This document shows positions 1-7,098 of a stretch of 49,407 bases of DNA, piece after piece. Source of the stretch: CAHJXF01 sp038240015. GTDB taxonomy: Bacteria > Pseudomonadota > Gammaproteobacteria > Burkholderiales > Burkholderiaceae_D. Position 1 is the first letter of the stretch. Every line of letters begins with the position of its first letter. The notes below the pieces were generated by a model. The model searched no databases and was not told where the DNA came from. It worked only from the letters and a program-made list of their open reading frames with translations. The position numbers were made by a program, and so were the translations under genes. Where the stretch lies: the NCBI GenBank assembly GCA_038240015.1, contig JBBSEF010000015.1, positions 1 to 49,407 on the forward strand, given 5' to 3'.

Positions 1-483
1 CACCATCGTCTGAAAATTCGCGATGGCTTCGAGCCGGCCCTGCGAGATCTCGGGTTGATACGGCGTGTAGGCGGTGTACCAGGCGGGGTTCTCGAGCACG
101 TTGCGCAGGATCACGCCGGGCGTGAACGTGCCGTAGTAGCCCTGGCCGATGAACGAGCGGAACACCTGGTTGCGTGCGGCCATCGCCGCGATTTTTTCGA
201 GCGCTTCAGCCTCGGGCAGCGCCTCGGCCAAAGCCATCGCTTGCGGCCCCGACTCGGGCCGACGTATCGCCGCCGGTACGATCGCATCGATCAGCGCCGT
301 GCGCGACGAGTAGCCGAGCGCGGCCAGCATCGTCGCCTGATCCTGGTCGGACGTGCCGATGTGCCTTGCGACGAAGGCATCGCGGCGTTCGAGGGAAGCA
401 AGCGACTCGCGCGCGGCAGGTGCGGCGTCTGGCGCGGCGTCGATTGCAGGGTGCGAGGCGAGTGGATCGGTGACGGTGTTCAT
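1..483 (-). CDS. gcvP: Glycine dehydrogenase (decarboxylating), P-protein, N-terminal part, cut by the window edge
   Basis: Reading the minus strand from the ATG at 483 gives 161 codons without a stop, ending at the window edge. The peptide begins MNTVTDPLASHP and contains RDAFVARHIG, GQGYYGTFTPGVILRN, ENPAWYTAYTPYQPEISQGR and EAIANFQTMV, the conserved start of P-proteins. In the family this PLP enzyme decarboxylates glycine and passes the aminomethyl group to lipoyl-GcvH. The PLP lysine lies in the C-terminal half, outside this window. The gene starts 29 bases after gcvH ends, so gcvT-gcvH-gcvP form one operon in the usual order. The first 35 or so residues are Ala/Pro-rich and poorly conserved, so the exact start is less certain than the identity. 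Confidence 0.93.
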   Translation of the reverse strand, partial: MNTVTDPLASHPAIDAAPDAAPAARESLASLERRDAFVARHIGTSDQDQATMLAALGYSSRTALIDAIVPAAIRRPESGPQAMALAEALPEAEALEKIAAMAARNQVFRSFIGQGYYGTFTPGVILRNVLENPAWYTAYTPYQPEISQGRLEAIANFQTMV

Positions 484-512
484 TGCTTGGTGATCGAGTG
501 TTCGGCGCGTGT

Positions 513-893
513 TCAGACGGCAATCAGGGCCTGATAGGCCGCGTGGTCCATCAGTTGATCGAGGTCGGCCGCGTTGTCGGGTTGGATGCGAATGAACCAG
601 CCGTCCTTCATCGGATCGGTGTTGACCTTGGCGGGATCGTCGGGCAGCGCGTCGTTGACGGCGACCACGCTTCCTGCGATCGGCATCTTCAGATCGGCCG
701 CGGCCTTGACGGACTCGATCACGCACGCGGCTGCGCCCTTCGCGAATTTGCTGCCGACTTCGGGCATCTCGACAAAGACGATGTCGCCCAACGCGTCCTG
801 CGCGTGATCGGTGATGCCGACCGTCGCGCTGCCATCGGACTCGGGTCGTATCCATTCGTGGTCTTCGGTATAGCGCAATGCGGTCATGGACAT
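513..893 (-). CDS. gcvH: Glycine cleavage system H protein
   Basis: A 126-residue protein, the normal size for GcvH. It opens with MTALRYTEDHEWI and carries GITDHAQDALGDIVFVEMPEVG and the lipoylation motif ESVKAAAD, with the acceptor lysine at residue 63. It shuttles the methylamine group of glycine on its lipoyl arm between the P, T and L proteins. It lies 58 bases downstream of gcvT and 29 bases upstream of gcvP. Either Met1 or Met3 could be the start. No L-protein gene is visible nearby, which is common because it is shared with other dehydrogenases. Confidence 0.97.
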   Translation of the reverse strand: MSMTALRYTEDHEWIRPESDGSATVGITDHAQDALGDIVFVEMPEVGSKFAKGAAACVIESVKAAADLKMPIAGSVVAVNDALPDDPAKVNTDPMKDGWFIRIQPDNAADLDQLMDHAAYQALIAV

Positions 894-951
894 CCTTTCG
901 AGAATCAGGTCTGTGGGGGTCGAGCCGAAATCGGCGCGGGTCGGCTCGGTA

Positions 952-2160
952 TCAGCCCCGGTAGTAGCGGTGAGGCACGAACGGCGTTGTCGTCACGCGC
1001 ATGGCGACCGGCTTGCCACGCACGATCGCCGAGACTTCGGCGCCGATCGTCCCGAGCGCGGGAGGGACATAGCCGAGCGCGACGGCGCGCTGTGCGGTGG
1101 GGCCGAAGGTGCCGCTGGTAATTGTTCCGATCGCCTGTCCATCGCCATCGACGATCTCGCTGTCCGCGCGCACCGGCGTGCGTTCGATCCCGACCAGTCC
1201 GACGCGCTTCTTCGTCATCGCAGAGGGGTCGGCGAGTTGCGCGAAAATTTTCCTCGCGCCGGGAAAGCCACCGGGCCGCGCACCGTCGGCGCGTCGCGCC
1301 TTCGAGATGGCCCATGTCAGGCTCGCCTCGACCGGCGTGGTTTCGGTATCGATGTCGTTGCCGTAGAGGCAAAGGCCGGCTTCGAGCCGCAGCGAATCGC
1401 GCGCAGCCAGACCGACAGGTGCGACCTCGGGTTGCAACAGCAGCAGGCGCGCAAGCTCTTCAGCGCATCTGTTCTCGACCGAGATCTCGAAGCCGTCTTC
1501 GCCGGTGTATCCCGAGCGCGTGACGAAGCACGCGATGCCGCCGATCTCGAGATCGCGCGCGGTCATGAAGAGCCACTTCGAGAAATCGACATCGGGACAA
1601 AGCCGCGCCATCGCGGTGACGGCCTCGGGGCCTTGCAGCGCGAGCAATGCGTGATCGTCGAGCTCGATCGTGTCGCAGCCCGGCTTGCCCGGACCGCCCA
1701 GTTCCGCGCGCACGTGCGCGGTGTCCTGTACCTTGCATGCGGCATTGACGACGACGAACAGATAGTCGCCGCAGTGAGTCACCATCAGGTCGTCGAGGAT
1801 TCCGCCGGCCTCGTTGGTGAACACGGCATAGCGTTGCTGGTTGCGCGCGAGTCCCATGATGTCCATCGGTACCAGCAACTCGAGTCCTTCGGCCGCGTGC
1901 GGCCCGACGAGCTTCAACTGACCCATGTGCGAGACATCGAAGAGGCCGGCCGCGGCTCGCGTGTGCTGATGCTCGCGCAGCACGCCGGCCGGATATTGCA
2001 CCGGCATCTCGTAGCCTGCGAAGGGCACCATGCGCGCGCCGAGTTCGACATGCAATGCGTGCAGCGCCGTGTTGATCAATGGCGCCGTCAATGGCGCCGC
2101 CAACGGCGCGGAAGCGGCCGTTGCCGGATGCGAACTCGAATCGGTGGTGGCTGGTGTCAT
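952..2160 (-). CDS. gcvT: Glycine cleavage system aminomethyltransferase (T protein)
   Basis: A 402-residue T-protein. It transfers the one-carbon unit from aminomethyl-GcvH to tetrahydrofolate and releases ammonia. Diagnostic stretches are MVPFAGYEMPVQYPAG, GLFDVSHMGQ, QRYAVFTNEAGGILDDL, RSGYTGEDGFEI and GLAARDSLRLEAGLCLYGND. The N-terminus is about 30 residues longer than usual. It contains a small triplicated APL motif (APLAAPLTAPLI) encoded by three 12-base units at 2077-2112. The gene is first in the gcv operon and is preceded by a glycine riboswitch. The ATG at 2160 was chosen. A later methionine such as the one before VPFAGYE would remove conserved sequence. Confidence 0.96.
   Translation of the reverse strand: MTPATTDSSSHPATAASAPLAAPLTAPLINTALHALHVELGARMVPFAGYEMPVQYPAGVLREHQHTRAAAGLFDVSHMGQLKLVGPHAAEGLELLVPMDIMGLARNQQRYAVFTNEAGGILDDLMVTHCGDYLFVVVNAACKVQDTAHVRAELGGPGKPGCDTIELDDHALLALQGPEAVTAMARLCPDVDFSKWLFMTARDLEIGGIACFVTRSGYTGEDGFEISVENRCAEELARLLLLQPEVAPVGLAARDSLRLEAGLCLYGNDIDTETTPVEASLTWAISKARRADGARPGGFPGARKIFAQLADPSAMTKKRVGLVGIERTPVRADSEIVDGDGQAIGTITSGTFGPTAQRAVALGYVPPALGTIGAEVSAIVRGKPVAMRVTTTPFVPHRYYRG
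2077..2112. repeat. Three 12-bp tandem units inside the 5' end of gcvT
   Basis: On the plus strand the units are CAATGGCGCCGT, CAATGGCGCCGC and CAACGGCGCGGA. They encode the repeated Ala-Pro-Leu tripeptide of the GcvT N-terminal extension, in frame. This looks like a slippage or duplication product in a non-essential stretch. Confidence 0.8.
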
Positions 2161-2179
2161 GACTCTCGAGAGGATCAGT

Positions 2180-2300
2180 GGATGGGCAAAAAGCGAAGCC
2201 TGTCCCTCTGTCCTTTTACCTGAGAGATGCGGCGTCCGCGTGAACCGACTCCTTGCGGTTCAGCTCCGGCTGCGCGCCGGGACGTCGCCCTTCGCCTGCT
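2180..2300 (-). promoter_or_regulatory. Glycine riboswitch upstream of gcvT
   Basis: The minus strand at 2227-2210 reads TCTCTCAGGTAAAAGGAC followed by AGAGGG, the hallmark 3' half of the glycine aptamer. About 30 bases upstream is CCGCAAGGAGTCGG, resembling the CCGAAGGGG core of the family. It sits directly before gcvT, the expected target: glycine binding turns on glycine cleavage. The 5' boundary is uncertain because the first paired strand would lie within the last codons of the upstream kinase gene, which stops at 2260. Only one aptamer is evident. No terminator with a T-run was found before gcvT, so control of translation is more likely than attenuation (inference). Confidence 0.78.
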
Positions 2301-3921
2301 TGGGCTTGGTGTCGTCGTCCACGCGCACGCCGCCGTCGGTCGTGAACAGGATGTTGGTCATGGTGGTTACCGCAGCCGGGGTCTGTGCCGGCATGGGGCG
2401 CGACGCGCCGCTCGCGCGCACCGGCGCTTCGGTCTTCGCGGCCGCCGTATTCGTGCCTGCACGCGTGCTGTAGCTGACTTGCGGACGGTGCGCTTGCGAA
2501 TCGTCGGCCGGCGAAAATTGATCGTCGAGCGGCACCAGTCCGAAACCGAATTCACTGTCGTCGCGAAGACTCTCACGCGCTTCCGGGGCGTTGGTGATCA
2601 GCTTCTCGTTGGACTCCTGCGTCCTGCGCATCAAGGTGCCGACGATCAATTGCTTGAAGTGCTCCTGACACTCCTCGCTGGCCAGCGCATACGCAGCCGC
2701 GTTGACTTCGAGGTAAATGGTATCGACCATCGCGATCACGGTGGTGTTGCGCTTCGATGGTCCGAGCGACAGGAATGCGAGTTCGCCGATCACGTCGCCT
2801 GCCTTGTAGACCGCGAGCTGACGACCCTTGAGAGATTCCTCGACCTCGCCTTCGATGATCACGCCGAAGTTGCTGCCCTCTTCGCCTTCGACCATCAGCG
2901 GCCGCGACTCATGGACCACGCGCCAGTGCGAGATGCGCAGAATTTCCCAGACCTCGTCGTTCTCGAAATCGGTGAAGGCGGGATTGAGCCGCACGATCTT
3001 GAAGCGACGCGTGAGCCGAACCGAATCGGCATCGTCGAGGATCTGGAACTTGGCCGACGACAAGTCCTGCGCGAACTGCGCGCCGGTGCGATAGCGCGTG
3101 TAGAGATCCTTCTCCAGCGTGCGCTTGATGATCGGGTCGAGCGTGTCGGGTATCGAGGGGTTGAGCGTGCTGACCGCCTCGGCGTCCATGTTGATGATCT
3201 TGTACATCAACGACGCGCGATTCTTGGCGCGAAACGGTTGACGACCCGTCAGCAATTCGAACATCACCGTGCCCAGCGAATACAGATCGGTCTGCCCGTT
3301 CAACGGATAGTCCTTGATCTGCTCGGGCGACATGTAGGCCGGGGAACCCACACCCATGATGAAGGTCGAGTCGGAGTCGCTCTTCTTCTTCATGTCGAGC
3401 GCGAGTCCGAAGTCGGTGATCTTCACGATATCGTCGCTGCCAAGCATGATGTTGTCGGGCTTGATGTCGCGATGGACCACACCCATGCGCGCCGAGAAGT
3501 CGAGTGCCATTGCGCACTTGAACATGATCTCTACGACCCGGTGCGGGGGCAGCAACTTGTCGAAACTGCAGTAGTCGCGCAGCGCCAGACCGTTGACGAA
3601 CTCCATCGCGATGTAGGCGAATTTTTCCTCTATGTCGGCTTCGAAGATCGAGACGATGTTGGGATGCTTGACCTTCATCGCCAAGGCCGCTTCGGTCGCG
3701 AACAGTTTCTTCAGGCGACGGCTGAGCTTGGCGTTGGACTGATTGAACAGGATGACCTTGAGCGCCACCATCTGCCCGGTCTCGGTGTGAATCGCGCGAT
3801 ACACGATCGCCGTGGCCCCGGCGCCGACTTTTTCGATGACGCGATAGGGGCCGTAGGTCTGAGGGGTCGCCGCGTCAGCAGCGGCCGTCGGCGTGCTCGA
3901 TGAAGAAGTGGGTGCGGTCAT
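2260..3921 (-). CDS. Serine/threonine protein kinase with a C-terminal cyclic-nucleotide-binding domain
   Basis: From the ATG at 3921 the product has 553 residues. The reading frame is open further upstream, but that part is Arg-rich and unlike a kinase. The kinase domain spans about residues 27-286: glycine loop GAGATAIVYRAI, VALK with Lys55, HRDIKPDNIML (150-160), DFGLA (170-174), SPAYMSPEQ and SLGTVMFELLTGR. A cyclic-nucleotide-binding fold follows at about 310-430, with FGVIIEGEVEES and YKAGDVIGELAFLS, the phosphate-binding-cassette region. The last 100 residues are low-complexity. No membrane segment is seen, so it is probably cytosolic. It would phosphorylate protein Ser/Thr in response to a nucleotide or similar ligand (inference). 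It is divergent from the glucan synthase gene, with about 210 bases between. Confidence 0.9.
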   Translation of the reverse strand: MTAPTSSSSTPTAAADAATPQTYGPYRVIEKVGAGATAIVYRAIHTETGQMVALKVILFNQSNAKLSRRLKKLFATEAALAMKVKHPNIVSIFEADIEEKFAYIAMEFVNGLALRDYCSFDKLLPPHRVVEIMFKCAMALDFSARMGVVHRDIKPDNIMLGSDDIVKITDFGLALDMKKKSDSDSTFIMGVGSPAYMSPEQIKDYPLNGQTDLYSLGTVMFELLTGRQPFRAKNRASLMYKIINMDAEAVSTLNPSIPDTLDPIIKRTLEKDLYTRYRTGAQFAQDLSSAKFQILDDADSVRLTRRFKIVRLNPAFTDFENDEVWEILRISHWRVVHESRPLMVEGEEGSNFGVIIEGEVEESLKGRQLAVYKAGDVIGELAFLSLGPSKRNTTVIAMVDTIYLEVNAAAYALASEECQEHFKQLIVGTLMRRTQESNEKLITNAPEARESLRDDSEFGFGLVPLDDQFSPADDSQAHRPQVSYSTRAGTNTAAAKTEAPVRASGASRPMPAQTPAAVTTMTNILFTTDGGVRVDDDTKPKQAKGDVPARSRS

Positions 3922-4134
3922 GAACGTTGCGTGCGAGCTGTGCGCGGCGCCCGCGCGCGCCCGATCTGGCGGTGAGAGAGAATACCCCATCTGTCGCCGC
4001 GCTCGTTGCCTTGCGTCGCCCCGCATCGGATGCGTCGCGAGCATCGGATGCGCTGGTCCAACTCGGCGACGTGTCATCGCCCGGCGTTCGTCAATCGTTA
4101 CCGACGCTGCGCATCAACACAGGATTCTTCAGCA

Positions 4135-7083
4135 TTGAGCACCCTTCAACCGTTCGACCGGGTTTCGGTCGCGCGCGACGCCAACGAAAAAATCAAGCGC
4201 AAGCGCGTATCGATGGGGATGCTGGTCTCGGCGATTCTGGTCGCGGCGCTGATTGCCGCGGCCAACTGGTCGTTCTGGTCGTGGCTCAATCGCGCGCCCG
4301 TCGCGCCGCCGTGGCACGGCAATGTCGGCGGCTTCGCATACAGCGGCTTTCAGCGCGACCAGTCTCCGCTGACCGAGACGCCCACTTATCCGAGCGAGCA
4401 GGAACTCGCAACCGACGTGCGCATGTTGTCGAAGTACACCGATCGTCTGAGAACGTATAACGCGGTCGATGCCGCAGCCATCCCCGCGCTCGCACGTCAA
4501 TACGGCATGAAGGTCACGGCCGGCGCGTGGCTGTATGCCGACAAGGGGAAGAACGACCTGCAGATCAAGTCGCTGATCCAGTTGATGCGCGACAACGACA
4601 ACATCGATCGCGTGATGGTCGGCAACGAGACCCTGCTGCGCGGCGACCTTAAGCCCAAGGAATTGATGGGCTACATCGACATCGTCAAGCGACGCGCGCG
4701 CGTGCCGGTCTCGACCGCCGAGTCGTGGGACATCTGGCTCACGACGGATCGCGAGCGCAACAAACAAATGCACGAACTCGCGCGCCATGTAGATTTCATC
4801 ACGGTGCATCTGTTGCCGTATTGGGAGGGCGTTCCGCGCAAGAATGCCGTCACTCATGTGATGCGCCGCTACGAAGCGATGCGCCGCGAGTATCCCAACA
4901 AGAAGATCGTCATCGGTGAAGTCGGCTGGCCCAGTGGCGGCAGCCGCGTGCCGCTCAAGAACATCGAGAAGCCCGACGAGCCGATCGTCTATTCGACCGC
5001 ATCGGTGGCCGACGAAGCCCAGTTCATCCGCGAGTTCCTGCCGCTTGCAAAGCAGAAGGGGCTCGACTACTACCTGATGGAAGCGATCGATCAACCGTGG
5101 AAGCGGACCAACGAAGGCCGCACCGGCGCCTATTGGGGGATCTTCAACTCGGATCGCGAGCCGAAGTTCTCGTTCGTCGGGCCGGTGGTTCCCGACCCGT
5201 CATGGCCGCGCAAGGCCACCGTCGCTTCGTTGCTCGCGCTCATTCCCATCGTTGCCTTCTGCATCGCGTTCGTACGCTTCCGGCTCGCGGGGCGCTTGTT
5301 CTTCGGACTCGTGATCCAGGCCGCGATGACGCTGGTGGTGTGGTTGACCACGCTGCCGTTCGAGTTCTATCTGAACACGCTCGACTGGGCGATGCTGATC
5401 CTGCTGTTGCCCGCGCTGGCCGCCATGCTGATGATCCTGCTGGCCAACGCATTCGAATTCACCGAAGTGATCTGGCAGCGGCGCTGGCAGCGGCACTTCA
5501 GGCCCGAGCGTCCCGCGCTCGATGCCACCGAGCCGTTCGTGTCGATCCATCTGCCGTGCCACAACGAGCCGCCCGAGATGGTGATCCAGACGCTCGCCAG
5601 TCTGGCGCGTCTCGACTATCCCAACTTCGAAGTTCTGGTGATCGACAACAACACCAGAAGCGAAGACGTGTGGAAGCCGGTCGAGCGTTATGTCGCCCGG
5701 CTGAATGAGCACCGCGCCGAGCTGATCGATGAGCAAGACCCGGGAACGCGCGGCGGTACGGGCGTCGACGCCTCGCTAACGCGTTTTGCGCGGCCGCGTT
5801 TTCGTTTCTTCCATCTCGACAACTGGCCGGGCTTCAAGGCCGGCGCGCTCAACTTCGCGCTCGGCGAAACCGATCCGCGCACGGAGATCGTCGGCGTGAT
5901 CGACGCCGACTACGTCGTCAATCACGATTGGCTCAAATTCACGGTGTCGCATTTCGAAGCGCCTCGCGTTGCCGTCGTGCAGTGCCCGCAAGCGCATCGC
6001 GATTGGCAGCACAACGCGTTTCAGCGCATGACCAGTTGGGAGTACGACGGCTTCTTTCGCATCGGCATGCATCATCGCAACGAGCGCGACGCGATCATTC
6101 AACACGGCACGATGACGCTGGTGCGCAAGCACGCGTTGGTCGACAGCGGCGGCTGGTCCGAGTGGTGCATCTGCGAGGACGCGGAGCTGGGCCTGCGCCT
6201 GATGAACGCGGGATGGGAAACGCGCTATATCGACGAAGTGCTCGGCCGTGGCCTCACGCCGTCGAACTTCGCAGGCTACAAGTCGCAGCGTTTCCGCTGG
6301 GCCTTCGGCGCGATGCAGATCCTGAAGCGGCGCTGGAACTGGCTATGGGGACGTCAGGATGCGGATCGAAAGGATGCGGGCGGGCACGACATGGGAAGGC
6401 GAGCCAGGGCGAGCAAGCCGCAGCGCGGGTTGACCGGAGGTCAGCGCTTTCACTTCCTCACCGGCTGGTTCTCGTGGTTCGCCGATGCGCTGCATCTGTT
6501 CTTCACGCTCGCTTCGCTCGCGTGGACCGTCGGCATGTTGCTCAATCCGGAAAATTTCAGCCTGCCTCTCGATCTCTTCGTGATCCCGGTGCTCGGCTTC
6601 TTCGTGTTGAAGGCCTGGTTCGGTCCGGCGCTGTATCGATCGCGCGTGCCGTGCGGATGGCGCGATGTATTCGGCGCGTCGATCGCATCGATGGCGCTGT
6701 CGCATGCGATCGCGCGTGGCATCATCGCAGGGCTGGTGCAAAAGAAGGGGACGTTCGTCGTCACCCCCAAGAGCTGGCAGACCGGCAAGAAGAGAAACGC
6801 ATTCGCATGGTTGGGTGCGGTTCGCGAAGAGGGCCTGATGGCATGCGCCATCATCCTCGCGATCGGCAGCGTGTTCGCGCTGATGCCCAGGCAATACGAA
6901 AGCCTGCTGTGGGTCGGCATTCTCGCGACGCAGGCCATCCCCTATCTTTCGTCGCTCGCCTGCGCGCTGGTCTCGACGTATGCGCCGCGCCGAACCATTC
7001 GGCCGGTGGGCATCGAAGAGACCAGCGACCTCCATTCGGTCGAAATCGCCAGCGTCTCTCACTTGGGTGCGATGCGTGCCTGA
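4135..7083 (+). CDS. NdvB-like membrane beta-glucan synthase (GH17 domain fused to a GT2 glycosyltransferase)
   Basis: A protein of about 982 residues if it starts at TTG 4135 (CAGGA lies upstream). ATG 4213 is an alternative start. After one N-terminal membrane anchor comes a periplasmic GH17-like domain (about 55-350) with both family glutamates visible, in VGNETLLRGD and VIGEVGWPSGG. Several membrane helices follow, then a GT2 catalytic domain: SIHLPCHNEPPEM, VIDADYVV, ICEDAELGLRLM and QRFRWAFGAMQ (the QxxRW motif). More membrane helices end the protein. In NdvB proteins the GT2 part polymerises beta-1,3-glucan from UDP-glucose and the GH17 part rearranges or closes the chains. A charged stretch of about 30 residues (plus strand 6355-6440) separates QRFRW from the last helices. 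tamA follows after 15 bases. Confidence 0.85.
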   Translation: MSTLQPFDRVSVARDANEKIKRKRVSMGMLVSAILVAALIAAANWSFWSWLNRAPVAPPWHGNVGGFAYSGFQRDQSPLTETPTYPSEQELATDVRMLSKYTDRLRTYNAVDAAAIPALARQYGMKVTAGAWLYADKGKNDLQIKSLIQLMRDNDNIDRVMVGNETLLRGDLKPKELMGYIDIVKRRARVPVSTAESWDIWLTTDRERNKQMHELARHVDFITVHLLPYWEGVPRKNAVTHVMRRYEAMRREYPNKKIVIGEVGWPSGGSRVPLKNIEKPDEPIVYSTASVADEAQFIREFLPLAKQKGLDYYLMEAIDQPWKRTNEGRTGAYWGIFNSDREPKFSFVGPVVPDPSWPRKATVASLLALIPIVAFCIAFVRFRLAGRLFFGLVIQAAMTLVVWLTTLPFEFYLNTLDWAMLILLLPALAAMLMILLANAFEFTEVIWQRRWQRHFRPERPALDATEPFVSIHLPCHNEPPEMVIQTLASLARLDYPNFEVLVIDNNTRSEDVWKPVERYVARLNEHRAELIDEQDPGTRGGTGVDASLTRFARPRFRFFHLDNWPGFKAGALNFALGETDPRTEIVGVIDADYVVNHDWLKFTVSHFEAPRVAVVQCPQAHRDWQHNAFQRMTSWEYDGFFRIGMHHRNERDAIIQHGTMTLVRKHALVDSGGWSEWCICEDAELGLRLMNAGWETRYIDEVLGRGLTPSNFAGYKSQRFRWAFGAMQILKRRWNWLWGRQDADRKDAGGHDMGRRARASKPQRGLTGGQRFHFLTGWFSWFADALHLFFTLASLAWTVGMLLNPENFSLPLDLFVIPVLGFFVLKAWFGPALYRSRVPCGWRDVFGASIASMALSHAIARGIIAGLVQKKGTFVVTPKSWQTGKKRNAFAWLGAVREEGLMACAIILAIGSVFALMPRQYESLLWVGILATQAIPYLSSLACALVSTYAPRRTIRPVGIEETSDLHSVEIASVSHLGAMRA

Positions 7084-7098
7084 GTTCTCGTTCGCGTG

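Noticed and set aside
886..3903. Long open frames on the plus strand opposite gcvT and the kinase gene
   Set aside because: Arg/Asp/His-rich translations without motifs, exactly opposite well-supported genes. They are shadows caused by high G+C codon bias.
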